From contig JALOBE010000016.1 of assembly GCA_023228425.1 (NCBI GenBank), forward strand, positions 1 through 57,552: a stretch of DNA of 57,552 nt. The letters run 5' to 3'. The notes beneath the pieces are model-generated. The model saw nothing but the letters and a program-made list of their open reading frames with translations. It ran no database searches and was not told the origin of the DNA. A program made the translations under genes and the position numbers. This document shows, piece after piece, positions 10,330 through 19,187 of this stretch; the stretch's first letter is position 1; every line of letters begins with the position of its first letter. The stretch is from Syntrophales bacterium. GTDB lineage: Bacteria > Desulfobacterota > Syntrophia > Syntrophales > UBA2210.

Positions 10330-10551
10330 ATGGACCTTACACCCTATGGAAAACTGCTCATTACCCTCGGCCTGGTTGTCGCCGTCATCGGCGTCCTGTC
10401 GGCATACGGCGGGAAAATCCCCTGGATCGGAAGACTGCCCGGGGACATCCTGTTCAAAGGCCGTTACGGAACCGTGTATTTCCCCCTCGCAACCTGTGTG
10501 GTCATCAGCATTTTGATTTCGCTGGTGTTGTTTTTTTTCCGAAACCGCTAG
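10330..10551 (+). CDS. Small membrane protein, DUF2905 family
   Basis: A 73-residue protein with two hydrophobic segments (about residues 8-25 and 50-69) separated by the conserved loop GGKIPWIGRLPGDI, which is the DUF2905 hallmark. A longer reading frame begins upstream inside the patatin-like gene, but GGAGG immediately before ATG 10330 and the family length favour this start. Function of the family is unknown. It is probably co-transcribed with the patatin-like gene and converges on lolA. Confidence 0.85.
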   Translation: MDLTPYGKLLITLGLVVAVIGVLSAYGGKIPWIGRLPGDILFKGRYGTVYFPLATCVVISILISLVLFFFRNR

Positions 10552-10587
10552 CGTCAGGTTCGTGCCCCGACAAAGGCGGGACTCCCT

Positions 10588-11262
10588 TCACTGCAGGGTT
10601 TCAACAGGAACTCCGGGCGGCGGGTCGAAATGGAACAGCCCGTCGGGAAGCCCCCCGTTTATTGAAAGATTGGTGAAAGAATATCGGTTTGTCGTCCCGT
10701 ACATGTCGGTCAGGGTATAGCCTGACAGCAGGAAAGTACCGCCGTCGATCGACAGGACAAGGCTTTCGAAGCCTGCCGATGGTCCCCTCGGCTTCAACTC
10801 GAGGAGGTAGTTTCCTTCACTGTCCCGTGACGGGTCGGCAAGGGATACATGAAAATCGCGGTCCATGTGCTGAAGACCCGTGAGAAACCGGGCCGCGGGC
10901 TGCGATTCCAGGGCCGACCGGGTTTTCTGGCGGTAGAGCATGTTTTCCTCGGGCAGGTAAAACCACAGAACCTCGGGATCGATCACCATCAACTTGCCCG
11001 GCGGATCGCTGTACTCCCAGCGCAGATTCACGGGCTTCCTGAAGTAGAACATGCCTTTTTCAACAATGGTCGTACCCGTGAGATCCACGGGGATACAGTG
11101 AACAAAGGCTGCCTGAATATCTTCAATGCCATCGTAGCGATCCTGGACTTTCGCCACCACCTCGCCGAGATCGAGGTCTTCCGGGGACGCTGCCGCCTGG
11201 CCCGGCGACGCATGAATCAGCATCGCCGCCAGCATCGATGCCAGTAATCTCGCAATCATCAT
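10588..11262 (-). CDS. lolA: Outer-membrane lipoprotein carrier LolA
   Basis: Periplasmic chaperone that carries lipoproteins from the LolCDE complex to the outer membrane. The 224-residue precursor has a signal peptide (ARLLASMLAAMLIHASPGQAA) and the LolA fold: a YxxxxxxxAxF-type first helix (RYDGIEDIQAAFVH), GMFYFRKPVNLRWEYSDPPGKL, and VLWFYLPEENMLYR. The identification rests on this motif order; overall length fits. It is a single gene, followed upstream (its 5' side) by a long composite repeat that must contain or border its promoter. Confidence 0.9.
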   Translation of the reverse strand: MMIARLLASMLAAMLIHASPGQAAASPEDLDLGEVVAKVQDRYDGIEDIQAAFVHCIPVDLTGTTIVEKGMFYFRKPVNLRWEYSDPPGKLMVIDPEVLWFYLPEENMLYRQKTRSALESQPAARFLTGLQHMDRDFHVSLADPSRDSEGNYLLELKPRGPSAGFESLVLSIDGGTFLLSGYTLTDMYGTTNRYSFTNLSINGGLPDGLFHFDPPPGVPVETLQ

Positions 11263-11269
11263 TGACGCC

Positions 11270-11812
11270 CTCGTAACATGTCGAAAAACATCTGACAGAG
11301 AACGGCTTTGTAAAAAGCTCCCTGAGGCACGGCGCGCACATCCTTAAGGAATGATGCGAGACCTTAAAAAACTATCGATTGTGTCATTTCGATATCAAGG
11401 AAAGATTTCTCGTCGCTTCGCTCCTCGAAATGACGGACCTTAAGACGCTCCTCGAAATGACATTTTTAAAGGTCACTTCGAACGTTCCCCTGTCACTTCG
11501 AACGTTCTTCCGTCACTTCGAACGCATGTGAGAAGTCTGAAAGATCCCTCGCTTTGCCCGGGACAGGGATTTCTCGTCGCTTCGCTCCTCGAAATGACGG
11601 ACCTTAAGACGCTCCTCGAAATGACAAGGAGAGCTTTATTGAATACCAGCCATTTTTGTCATTTCGACCGTAGGGAGAAATCTTTCACTAACGGCAATCA
11701 TCAGGATTTCTCGTCGCTTCGCTCCTCGAAATGACACAATGAAAGGTCTCGATGCGTACTGTACGGTACGCCGCAGTGACGAAGGAGGGAGCGCAATCAG
11801 GCATCCGGCTCC
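11270..11812 (-). repeat. Composite dispersed repeat, copy 1 (three modules)
   Basis: The 600-bp lolA-ilvE gap is filled by non-coding repeats. Reading on the minus strand: module D (about 11735-11812), an array with three copies of CGCTTCGCTCCTCGAAATGA (near 11415, 11579 and 11715) interleaved with CACTTCGAACGTTC-type units, then module B (about 11270-11385). The same modules in the same order occur at 51640-52142 in opposite orientation. Spacing is irregular and there are no unique spacers, so this is not a CRISPR array. Short open frames here are by-products of the repeat. Confidence 0.9.
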
Positions 11813-11864
11813 GGTGCAGAGGAAGCCCGGTACCATTTCACGAATCCACCATCATTGCTGAAAC

Positions 11865-12947
11865 CTAGGGCCCTATCCTGACCCGCCATCGGAAGGGGTC
11901 CTCCCCTTCACCATACTGAATGCCGAGAATCGTATCATAGAGCTTCACCGTCAGAGGACCGGCGGAGCCGCCGTTGATGGAATATTCTGCTCCCTTGTAG
12001 CATATCAACCCCACGGGAGAGACAACGGCCGCCGTTCCCGACGCGAAAACCTCTTTCAGCATTCCCCCGGACAGAGCTTCCATGAGTTCGTCCATGGACA
12101 CCTGGCGCTCCTCCACGGCCACGCCCCAGGAACGGGCAAGTTGCAGGATTGAGTCGCGCGTCACACCGGGAAGAATACTCCCCGACAGGGGGGGCGTCAC
12201 CAGGGTATCGCCCAGAACGAAGAAAATGTTGCTCGTCCCCACCTCTTCGGGACGTGAACGGGTCAGGGCATCGAGCCAGAGAACCTGGGTGTATCCCTTC
12301 TCGCTCGCCTCTTGGCCGGCATAGAGGCTTGCCGCGTAATTTCCGGCCGCCTTGCAGTACCCGACGCCTCCGGGACAGGCCCTCACGCAGGTGTCGCTCA
12401 CGTAAATTTTCGTGGGACTGAACCCCTCGGGGTAATAGGCGCCCACGGGACAGAGAATAATATAGAATATGTAGGCATTCGCGGCGTGAACGCCCAGGGC
12501 GACTTCCGTGGCGATCATGGTGGGCCTGATATACAGCGATGTGCCCCGCCCCCCGGGAATCCAGTCCTTCTCCAGGAGAACCAGCTCACGCAGAGCCTCC
12601 ATGAAGATATCGGGATCGACCGGAGGCATACAGAGACGTTCGGCAGAGACGTTCATCCTCTTTACATTTTCCATGGGCCGAAAGAGATAAATGCTCCCGT
12701 CCTTTCCCCGGTAGGCTTTCATGCCTTCGAAAATTTCCTGCCCGTAATGGAAGCACATGGAGGCCGGATCGAGAGTGAAGGGACCGTAGGGTACTATCGA
12801 TGCGTCATGCCACCCCACACCCGTCGCGTAGTGCATGACAAACATGTGGTCGGTGAATATTTTTCCGAATCCGAGGGACGATTCGTCGGCAGGTTTTGTT
12901 TTCATCAACCCCGGTGCAGCGGGACGCATGGTGATAGTCATTGCCAT
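11865..12947 (-). CDS. ilvE: Branched-chain amino acid aminotransferase
   Basis: PLP-dependent transaminase that interconverts valine, leucine and isoleucine with their 2-oxo acids. The 360-residue protein is the longer BCAT class found in many bacteria and in eukaryotes: YGQEIFEGMKAYRG at about residues 68-81, the substrate region LYIRPTMIATE, the Schiff-base lysine in GYCKAAGNYAAS near residue 205, and the phosphate-binding segment SGSILPGVTRDS. AAGGAGAGG lies upstream of ATG 12947. The gene stands alone between a composite repeat and the convergently unrelated ComM-type gene. Confidence 0.96.
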   Translation of the reverse strand: MAMTITMRPAAPGLMKTKPADESSLGFGKIFTDHMFVMHYATGVGWHDASIVPYGPFTLDPASMCFHYGQEIFEGMKAYRGKDGSIYLFRPMENVKRMNVSAERLCMPPVDPDIFMEALRELVLLEKDWIPGGRGTSLYIRPTMIATEVALGVHAANAYIFYIILCPVGAYYPEGFSPTKIYVSDTCVRACPGGVGYCKAAGNYAASLYAGQEASEKGYTQVLWLDALTRSRPEEVGTSNIFFVLGDTLVTPPLSGSILPGVTRDSILQLARSWGVAVEERQVSMDELMEALSGGMLKEVFASGTAAVVSPVGLICYKGAEYSINGGSAGPLTVKLYDTILGIQYGEGEDPFRWRVRIGP

Positions 12948-13041
12948 TGGCGCTTTTCCTCTCCTTTTTCAGTTGCCCGGTATCTCGTCGGGCATGGAAA
13001 GCCTCGAAAGCTGTCAGGACCGCAGCCTTGGTTTTTTAGCA

Positions 13042-14568
13042 CTAAATAACCGTTCGATCAAGCGTTCTGTACTGAATGGCCTCGGAAAGGTGATGGGCCT
13101 CGATTGTGGTTTCTCCCGCGAGGTCGGCAATAGTCCTGGCAACTTTGAGAATTTTTGTGTAGCCCCGGGCGCTCAATCCCAGCGTGTCCATGGCCATTTC
13201 GATCAAGGCCCGTCCTCGCCCGTCAACGCGACAATAGTCTCTCATGTCCCGGACCGTCATGCGGGCATTGCAGGATGTGCCGTCACCGAAACGCTCCTTC
13301 TGAATACGCCGGGCTTCATCGACCCGCTCTTTTATCTGTGCCGATGATTCTCCCGGGACGACTCGAGCCAGGTCGCTGTAGCGCAGCGAGGGAACGTCCA
13401 CGTGAATGTCAATCCTGTCCAGCAGGGGACCCGACAATTTTGAACGGTAGTGACGGACCCGCAGAGGCGTACATCTGCAGACGTGACGGGGATCGCTCAG
13501 GTAACCACAGGGGCAGGGATTCATGGCCGCCACGAGCATGAACCGCGCCGGATAGGTCGCTGTGGCCGATGAACGGCTGATCGTGACCCTTCCATCCTCG
13601 AGGGGCTGCCTCAGAACCTCCAGGGTGTTTCGCCTGAACTCGGCCATTTCGTCGAGAAAAAGGACCCCGTTGTGGGCCAGGCTGATCTCACCCGGACGGG
13701 GGATCGTACCTCCCCCTACCAGGCCGGCTTCTGATATGGAATGATGGGGAGCCCGAAAGGGCCGTGTTACCAGGAGGAGATCATCCCTGTCCAGAATGCC
13801 GGCAACAGAATGTATCTTCGTGGTTTCCACCGATTCTTCGAAGGTCGGATCCGGAAGAATCGTCGGCAGACGCCGGGCAAGCATTGATTTTCCCGATCCG
13901 GCGGCACCGATCATGAGAATATTATGGGATCCGGCGGCGGCCACTTCCATGGCGCGCTTTGCCTGAGCCTGACCGCTCACGTCGCTGAAATCGAACTCAT
14001 GACCGAGGCTCCTGCAATAGAGATCACGGATGTCGGCTTCCACGGGCGCGATCGATCCGGCTCCATTGAGAAAGTCGACCACTTCGCAAAGATAGTCCGC
14101 GGCAATAACCTCGATGGAATCCACCAAGGCCGCCTCGCGGGCGTTACGCCGGGGCAGCACGATACCCCGGAGTCCCGTTTCTTTCGCCTGGAGGGCCGCC
14201 GACAGGGCCCCGCACACCTCCTTGACGCTTCCGTCGAGAGACAACTCCCCGATGAAAAGATACTCCTGTAATCGTTCTCTTTCGACAATGCCTTCCGCGG
14301 CGAGGATGCCCACGGCGATGGGAAGATCGAAGGAGGTCCCTTCTTTCCGGATGTCTGCCGGGGCCAGATTAACGGTAACCTTATGCCGCGGAAAGGAGTA
14401 GCCCGAGTTTCTGACGGCCGATTTCACCCGGTCCCTGCTCTCTCTGACCGCCGTGTCAGGTAATCCCACGGTTGAAAACTGCGGAAGCCCCAGGGCCGTG
14501 TCTATTTCCACCTCGACAGGATGGGAGTCTATGCCGATGATGGTTCCGGTCAACACCTTGACGATCAT
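13042..14568 (-). CDS. YifB/ComM-family Mg-chelatase-like AAA ATPase
   Basis: 508 residues with the full ComM/YifB architecture: an N-terminal ChlI-like domain (about 20-140, VEVEIDTALGLPQFSTVGLP), a central AAA+ Mg-chelatase domain (Walker A GAAGSGKSMLARRLP near 222, Walker B GVLFLDEMAEF, the family signature AAMNPCPCGYL), and a C-terminal helical domain. In proteobacteria ComM is a hexameric helicase promoting branch migration during natural transformation; whether that applies here is not shown by context, since no competence genes are adjacent. ATG 14568 has AGAGGA upstream. Confidence 0.93.
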   Translation of the reverse strand: MIVKVLTGTIIGIDSHPVEVEIDTALGLPQFSTVGLPDTAVRESRDRVKSAVRNSGYSFPRHKVTVNLAPADIRKEGTSFDLPIAVGILAAEGIVERERLQEYLFIGELSLDGSVKEVCGALSAALQAKETGLRGIVLPRRNAREAALVDSIEVIAADYLCEVVDFLNGAGSIAPVEADIRDLYCRSLGHEFDFSDVSGQAQAKRAMEVAAAGSHNILMIGAAGSGKSMLARRLPTILPDPTFEESVETTKIHSVAGILDRDDLLLVTRPFRAPHHSISEAGLVGGGTIPRPGEISLAHNGVLFLDEMAEFRRNTLEVLRQPLEDGRVTISRSSATATYPARFMLVAAMNPCPCGYLSDPRHVCRCTPLRVRHYRSKLSGPLLDRIDIHVDVPSLRYSDLARVVPGESSAQIKERVDEARRIQKERFGDGTSCNARMTVRDMRDYCRVDGRGRALIEMAMDTLGLSARGYTKILKVARTIADLAGETTIEAHHLSEAIQYRTLDRTVI

Positions 14569-14736
14569 GCCGATGTCCTCTGATACAACCTGTATGTGTC
14601 GTGAAGTGTAACGGGTTTCGGAAACTGCAGCGGTGGCGGAAAGACTGCCCGCAGTCGGGATGAAGAATTGTATTGTACGAAACGGGAGTGGTTAAGGCAA
14701 GAGTATTGTTGCCAACAGTATCGTTCGCGGCATCGG

Positions 14737-14985
14737 GCGTTTTTCGACTTCTGCGTACCATAGGCGTAAGGATATGAAATCATGCAACGCACAATTCCGG
14801 AGATGGGAGTGTTATCTTGACCGGTGTAAAGCCGAGTTCCGTGGCTCTTTTTTGAAGATTTTCCACAACTTCCGGTTTTGCCGGCCATCCATGCCCAACG
14901 ATGCCCGCATACGGCACGTTAGTGTTATGATGCAGGCCCGCCGGAGACCGGCTGAGGCGCTTTGTACGAGGTCGTCATTGTGGCG
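14737..14985 (+). repeat. Dispersed repeat module C, copy 1
   Basis: The 500-bp gap between the ComM-type gene and murI contains this imperfect repeat. It starts with GTTTTTCGACTTCTGCG, contains CATAGGCGTAAGGATATGAA and ACAATTCCGGAGATGGGAG, and ends near ACGAGGTCGTCATT. A diverged inverted copy occurs at about 51424-51655, sharing the same blocks in the same order. The remainder of the gap (14569-14736) shows nothing recognisable. Confidence 0.75.
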
Positions 14986-15069
14986 TGGCGGTTTTTTTGT
15001 TGTCCCCGCGCTTCAAAAACTGCTAGATTGATATATCTCACAATCACATCCAAGGAGCACCCCAAGGAC

Positions 15070-15891
15070 ATGATCGGGTTTTTCGATTCCGGTTTCGGCG
15101 GACTCACCATCATGAGAAGCGTCGTCTCTCTGCTCCCCTCCTACGACTACTTCTATCTCGGAGACAACGCCCGCGTTCCCTATGGAACCCGTTCATCCGA
15201 ACTGGTTTTTGAATTCACGCGTCAGGCCATGGCCCATCTTTTCCAGCGGGGGTGTCCTCTGGTCATTGTGGCCTGCAATACGGCATCGGCCGGCGCCCTC
15301 AGAAGAATTCAGCAGGAGTATCTGCCCACGGCCTGGCCCGACCGGAGGGTTCTCGGCGTTGTCAGGCCTTCCGCGGAGATCATCGTCGAACGACAGTACC
15401 GGCGGGTGGGAATTCTCGCGACGGAAGGCGTCGTTTCCTCCGGGGCCTATAGAACAGAAATCCACAAACTCGACCCGGCCGTCGAAATCGCCCAGCAGGC
15501 CTGTCCCGTCCTGGTACCTATCGTGGAAGCGGGGGAACAGGACTGGAAAAGCGCCGACGTCGCGGTATCCTCCTATATCGCCCTGTTGCTTGAAAAAACC
15601 GCGGCTCTTGATGCCGTTCTCCTCGCCTGCACCCATTATCCTGTCCTCATGAAAACGCTGAGACGCCACATTCCATCCGGGATTTCTATAATCGAACAGG
15701 GACCGGTGGTCGCGGAAAAACTCGAAGATTACCTGAAACGCCACGGGGATATTGAACGACGGCTGTCCCGGCAGGGTACCAGGATGTTTCAAACAACCGA
15801 TCACTGTGAACGCTTCGACCGGCTGGCGGAGCTTTTTTACGGAGAGCCCGTCTCGTCGGAGCTGATTCGCCTGGAATCACCTGTTTTATAA
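15070..15891 (+). CDS. murI: Glutamate racemase
   Basis: Supplies D-glutamate for peptidoglycan. 273 residues with both catalytic cysteines in context (VACNTASA near residue 73 and LLACTHYPVL near 184) and the N-terminal GFFDSGFGGLT motif. The start chosen is ATG 15070; an upstream in-frame ATG at 14962 would add 36 residues without family similarity, and AAGGAG precedes 15070. The nearby poly-gamma-glutamate-type locus at 34-42 kb could also consume D-glutamate, but this stand-alone core gene is more likely for the cell wall. Confidence 0.96.
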   Translation: MIGFFDSGFGGLTIMRSVVSLLPSYDYFYLGDNARVPYGTRSSELVFEFTRQAMAHLFQRGCPLVIVACNTASAGALRRIQQEYLPTAWPDRRVLGVVRPSAEIIVERQYRRVGILATEGVVSSGAYRTEIHKLDPAVEIAQQACPVLVPIVEAGEQDWKSADVAVSSYIALLLEKTAALDAVLLACTHYPVLMKTLRRHIPSGISIIEQGPVVAEKLEDYLKRHGDIERRLSRQGTRMFQTTDHCERFDRLAELFYGEPVSSELIRLESPVL

Positions 15892-15930
15892 ACCCCCTGT
15901 CCCCGACCGCGATCGCCTCCGGGAATCGTC

Positions 15931-15959
15931 TTGACGGGCCGATATCGCTATGCTACATT
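15931..15959 (+). promoter_or_regulatory. Predicted sigma-70 promoter of moaC
   Basis: TTGACG (15931-15936) and TACATT (15954-15959) are separated by 17 bases and lie 47 bases before the moaC ATG. This is a pattern match only. It also argues against the longer upstream moaC start, which would fall in the -35 box. Confidence 0.5.
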
Positions 15960-16005
15960 CGATCCCTCTTTCCGATGCCGGTTTATATCCCGTGGTACTG
16001 TGACT

Positions 16006-16497
16006 ATGACGCAATTCTCCCATCTTGACAAAGACGGCGCGGCCAGAATGGTCGATGTCTCGGCTAAGGCTGAAACGTCGCGCGAGGCGGTCGCCCGGGG
16101 AGTTGTTCGCATGAAACCCGAAACGTCACGGGCCATCATGGCCGGCGGTGTCGCGAAGGGCGATGTTCTTGGAACGGCGAAGATTGCCGGCATCATGGCA
16201 GCAAAAAAAACAAGTCACATCATTCCTTTGTGCCACCCGCTGGAACTGACCAGCATCGATCTTTCCTTTTCCGGCAACGAGACAGCCGGTGAAATCCTCA
16301 TTGAAGCTACCGCAAAAACTATCGGCAGAACAGGGGTGGAAATGGAAGCCATGACCGCCGTTGCCGCGGCGGCGCTGACCATATACGACATGTGTAAATC
16401 AGCGGACCGTGAAATGGTCATCGGCGCGATCAGGCTTGTAAAGAAAAGTGGGGGGAAAAGCGGGACGTTTCTGAGAGTCGAGGAACAACAGGCATGA
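16006..16497 (+). CDS. moaC: Cyclic pyranopterin monophosphate synthase MoaC
   Basis: Second step of molybdenum cofactor biosynthesis, working with the radical SAM enzyme MoaA. 163 residues, normal family length, with the conserved ARMVDVSAKAET, SHIIPLCHPLELT, GRTGVEMEAMTAVAAAALT and DMCKSADREMVI segments. ATG 16006 is chosen over an upstream TTG at 15931 because it matches the family N-terminus (FSHLDKDGAARMVDV). Its stop codon overlaps the start of the next gene (ATGA). No moaA is in the window. Confidence 0.96.
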   Translation: MTQFSHLDKDGAARMVDVSAKAETSREAVARGVVRMKPETSRAIMAGGVAKGDVLGTAKIAGIMAAKKTSHIIPLCHPLELTSIDLSFSGNETAGEILIEATAKTIGRTGVEMEAMTAVAAAALTIYDMCKSADREMVIGAIRLVKKSGGKSGTFLRVEEQQA

Positions 16498-17027
16498 CGG
16501 GGCACCATGATGAAGCGATGGGAATCTACGGAATCCGGAAAATGTTTTTGCTGCCCCTGGCGGTCATCACGATCCTCGTTTTCGTTCTCACCCTCATCGT
16601 GTTTTCAGGTGGCGGGAAGCCAATGGAGAAAGTCTCTCTCACGGTCATCCTGGTTATCCTCATCTGCCTGCTCATCGACTCGCTGTCCCGTAAAGCCCTG
16701 GTCAGCGCGAAGGGCATCGTCATCAGGCGGTTCATGAGGACACGGGACATCGCGTGGGATGAGATCACCAACATAGACGCCATGGTGCTCAGAAAAAAAG
16801 CCTATCTGCTCCTGTCGTCAACAAAGGGATTCCACGTCATTTCAAATAATCTGTCGGATTTTTCAAAGTTGGTATCCTCTGTATTCGAACGAACGGACAA
16901 TGAAAAAATAGAACCGGCAGCCAGGAAGCTCGCAACCCTTTCCGTCCGGAGAATTTCTGATATCATTCTTCTCTGGCTTGCCTCCGGACTGGTGCTGCTG
17001 ATCATGTGGTATAAAGTGACTCAATGA
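16494..17027 (+). CDS. Membrane protein with PH-like domain, unknown function
   Basis: 177 residues: two N-terminal hydrophobic segments (about 18-38 and 46-62), a soluble central part that reads like a short bacterial PH-type beta domain (SAKGIVIRRFMRTRDIAWDEI, LSSTKGFHVIS), and a third hydrophobic segment at the C-terminus (IILLWLASGLVLLIMWY). It is translationally coupled to moaC by an ATGA overlap, though nothing in the sequence ties it to molybdopterin synthesis. The family assignment is tentative; membrane topology is the firm part. Confidence 0.7.
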   Translation: MTGHHDEAMGIYGIRKMFLLPLAVITILVFVLTLIVFSGGGKPMEKVSLTVILVILICLLIDSLSRKALVSAKGIVIRRFMRTRDIAWDEITNIDAMVLRKKAYLLLSSTKGFHVISNNLSDFSKLVSSVFERTDNEKIEPAARKLATLSVRRISDIILLWLASGLVLLIMWYKVTQ

Positions 17028-17194
17028 CGATTCAGCGGGAAACCCCGGTCTCCCGCCCCTCCGGTTCGAAGACATCGCCCTGTTGCCGGAACAACGGAAA
17101 ACGAACAACGCGGCCGTAGACGAGAGCCGGCGGACGGCCGGCAATTTCCCTGGACACAGATACCGAAACAGACGAAGGGACAGGTTCAATCACC

Positions 17195-17482
17195 ATGAGC
17201 ATTCACAGGAACCAGACCGCGACACCGCAGTGTCCAACCGTTGAGAACATCATAGAACAAAGGCTCGAAGAGGTCGTCACCATCCTCGGCTCCACGTGTC
17301 GGGACAACAGCGCCCTCTACGAAGAAGTCATGTCCATGGTCGAACGCGCTCTGATCCGCATAGCGCTGGAACGGTCGCAAAACGTCAAGAAAACAGCGGC
17401 TCTCTTTCTGGGAATCAACAGGAACACCCTTCATTCTAAAATGAACAAACTGGGTCTCGACAACGACACGCCGGGGCGGTAA
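17195..17482 (+). CDS. Fis-type helix-turn-helix DNA-binding protein
   Basis: 95 residues. The C-terminal half matches the Fis/NtrC-type HTH_8 domain (ALIRIALERSQNVKKTAAL then LGINRNTLHSKMNKLGL), with the sharp recognition-helix motif INRNTLHSKM. The N-terminal half forms the usual helical dimerisation region. In deltaproteobacteria such stand-alone proteins are often annotated as Fis; targets are unknown. It is preceded by 167 bp without a gene and converges on the FTR-like gene. Confidence 0.85.
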   Translation: MSIHRNQTATPQCPTVENIIEQRLEEVVTILGSTCRDNSALYEEVMSMVERALIRIALERSQNVKKTAALFLGINRNTLHSKMNKLGLDNDTPGR

Positions 17483-17596
17483 CACCTTCACCCAAATATC
17501 CGCTGCGACCTCATCCCGCATCACCTTCCTCCGGACCCGTCCGGTACAGACAGCACAAACCTATACAGGACCACATGATCGCCGTGATTCGGAATC

Positions 17597-17935
17597 TCAG
17601 GCAGGCAGCGTTCTGTCAGCGGGCCTTCGCTCAGGTACGTACACGTGGTCCGGAAGCCCCTCATTCCATTCCGCCGACACGTACAGGGCACAGTAGCAGC
17701 TTCCGTACTCCCGGACATCCGCTTCCCGATAGACGCAGGGGCAGATAATATCACTGTCGTTATCGCGGGAACCTGAAGCCAGTCTGCAGGGGCAGGACAT
17801 GTAGCCGTATCGTTCACGGTTCAGCAGAAGCCCCTGGAGAAGTTTCATCACCAAACCCGTATCCCTGTTGAAATAGTATCCCTTCTTCTCCTGTATCGGC
17901 TTGAGCATGTCGTACAGCTCCGCTGCCGTTTTCAT
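17597..17935 (-). CDS. Ferredoxin-thioredoxin reductase catalytic-subunit-like protein
   Basis: 112 residues with the complete cysteine signature of FTR beta subunits: CPCR near residue 49, then DIICPCVYREADVREYGSCYC. These provide the [4Fe-4S] ligands and the redox-active disulfide. FTR reduces thioredoxin-like partners with electrons from ferredoxin. It overlaps the upstream glutaredoxin-like gene by 4 bp (ATGA), suggesting that protein is the electron acceptor. No variable (alpha) subunit is present, as is usual for non-photosynthetic bacteria. The last 20 residues are polar and not conserved. Confidence 0.88.
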   Translation of the reverse strand: MKTAAELYDMLKPIQEKKGYYFNRDTGLVMKLLQGLLLNRERYGYMSCPCRLASGSRDNDSDIICPCVYREADVREYGSCYCALYVSAEWNEGLPDHVYVPERRPADRTLPA

Positions 17936-18183
17936 AGACCCAGCGCCTCCCGTATTTCCTGTTCCCTGTTTCCCACAACAACCCGATCCCCGATTATCAG
18001 TGTCGGAAAGGAAGAGCGGGGGTTGATCCGCTTGACCTCCGCGACGGCTGACGCCCTGTCTTCCGTTTCCAGCAGATCCACATCAGTGTATTCATACTGA
18101 ATCCCAAGTTCGTCGAGCAGATGTTTCACAGCTTTGCAGTGGCCGCAGGTACTTAATGAATAGAGCTTGACTGATAGTCCCAT
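17932..18183 (-). CDS. Glutaredoxin-like protein
   Basis: 83-residue thioredoxin-fold protein with active site CGHC at residues 13-16 (LYSLSTCGHCKAVKHLLDE) and the cis-proline motif SSFPTLIIGDRVVVG. Cytosolic thiol-disulfide carrier. The CGHC active site and the overlap with an FTR-type subunit suggest reduction by ferredoxin through that protein rather than by glutathione reductase; that pairing is inferred from gene order. Confidence 0.88.
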   Translation of the reverse strand: MGLSVKLYSLSTCGHCKAVKHLLDELGIQYEYTDVDLLETEDRASAVAEVKRINPRSSFPTLIIGDRVVVGNREQEIREALGL

Positions 18184-18194
18184 GGAGTGCCTCC

Positions 18195-19013
18195 TCAGGC
18201 TGTTCTGAACGGGTTGTTCGAAGGATCCCTGCTCCCGTCCGGGTTCTCGGCAAGAACATCCAACATGCCCGCGTGTATTAATCCGTTGGAGGCCACTATG
18301 GCCTCCGAGACCAAAGTGTGTTCCTCACCCGCCAGATCGCTGACGACACCTCCTGCTTCGGTAACCATCAGGGCACCCGCGGCCCTGTCCCAGGGCTTAA
18401 GCCTTAATTCCCAGTAACCGTCGAAACGGCCTGCCGCAAGATATGCCAGGTCAAGGGCCGCCGAGCCCGCCCGGCGTATCGCCCTGGCACGAAGTGCCAT
18501 CCTGTTGAATGTTCCGAGATTGTTATCCGGATTGACGCGGATGTCGTAAGGAAATCCCGTTGCCAGGAGGCTGTTTGAAAGATCACGGGTGTCGGAAACG
18601 GCGATGGGGCTGCCGTTCAGAAACGCTCCCCCATTCTTCTCTGCAAGGAACAGCTCGTCAAGGAGAGGATCGTAAATAACACCCAGCACTGTCTCCCCCT
18701 TCCGCTCAAGGGCGATAGATACACAGAAAAAGGGGAACCCATGGGCATAATTGGTCGTTCCATCGAGAGGGTCGATGATCCACCGAACGTCTGATCCACC
18801 CTCTATAGCCGGCGACTCTTCCGAAAGGATGCCGTGATCGGGATATGTTTCTCTGATTCCTGCGACCAACAGATTTTCAGAAAGCCTGTCCGCCTCGGTC
18901 ACAATATCGATGTCACCCTTGAAGGTGATGGAATGGCTCAGGCCGAAACGATTCTTGAGCAGGGCTCCCGCTTCCCTGGCCGCTACTGTTGCAAATTCTC
19001 TCAGGTTCTTCAT
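18195..19013 (-). CDS. Inositol monophosphatase family protein (SuhB-like)
   Basis: 272-residue Mg-dependent sugar/inositol phosphatase. Metal-binding motifs are intact: EESPA, WIIDPLDGTTNYAHGFP near residue 80, and WDRAAGALMVTEAGG near 210. ATG 19013 (MKNLREFATVAAREAG) matches the family N-terminus; a longer frame to 19082 adds residues without support. Likely substrates are inositol-1-phosphate or other phosphomonoesters. It ends 11 bp before the glutaredoxin gene and may be its operon partner. Confidence 0.92.
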   Translation of the reverse strand: MKNLREFATVAAREAGALLKNRFGLSHSITFKGDIDIVTEADRLSENLLVAGIRETYPDHGILSEESPAIEGGSDVRWIIDPLDGTTNYAHGFPFFCVSIALERKGETVLGVIYDPLLDELFLAEKNGGAFLNGSPIAVSDTRDLSNSLLATGFPYDIRVNPDNNLGTFNRMALRARAIRRAGSAALDLAYLAAGRFDGYWELRLKPWDRAAGALMVTEAGGVVSDLAGEEHTLVSEAIVASNGLIHAGMLDVLAENPDGSRDPSNNPFRTA

Positions 19014-19187
19014 CACACTCACCACGCCTACTGAATGGGCATCGCGCCCCGTTCTTCCTGTAATCTCTCTATGTATCATCACCGGTGAAAAAACACGAGA
19101 TGTTTTCTATTGATTCCAACTGTTTTTAGTGTTATTTTCCTGTGGTAAATTCATACGGTACTGACGGATCGCGCATAAAGAACCAGA

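Noticed and set aside
11528..11734. 68-codon open frame in the lolA-ilvE gap
   Set aside because: Made entirely of repeat units (SLLEM and related residues recur in the copy at 24.5 kb); not a gene.
11380..11740. Possible CRISPR array at the repeated TCGAAATGAC units
   Set aside because: Unit lengths and spacing are irregular, the sequences between units are themselves repeated elsewhere in the window, and no cas genes are present.
16507..16737. Second plus-strand frame inside the PH-like membrane protein gene
   Set aside because: Serine-rich shadow of the transmembrane-coding frame; the ATGA-coupled frame encodes clear hydrophobic helices.
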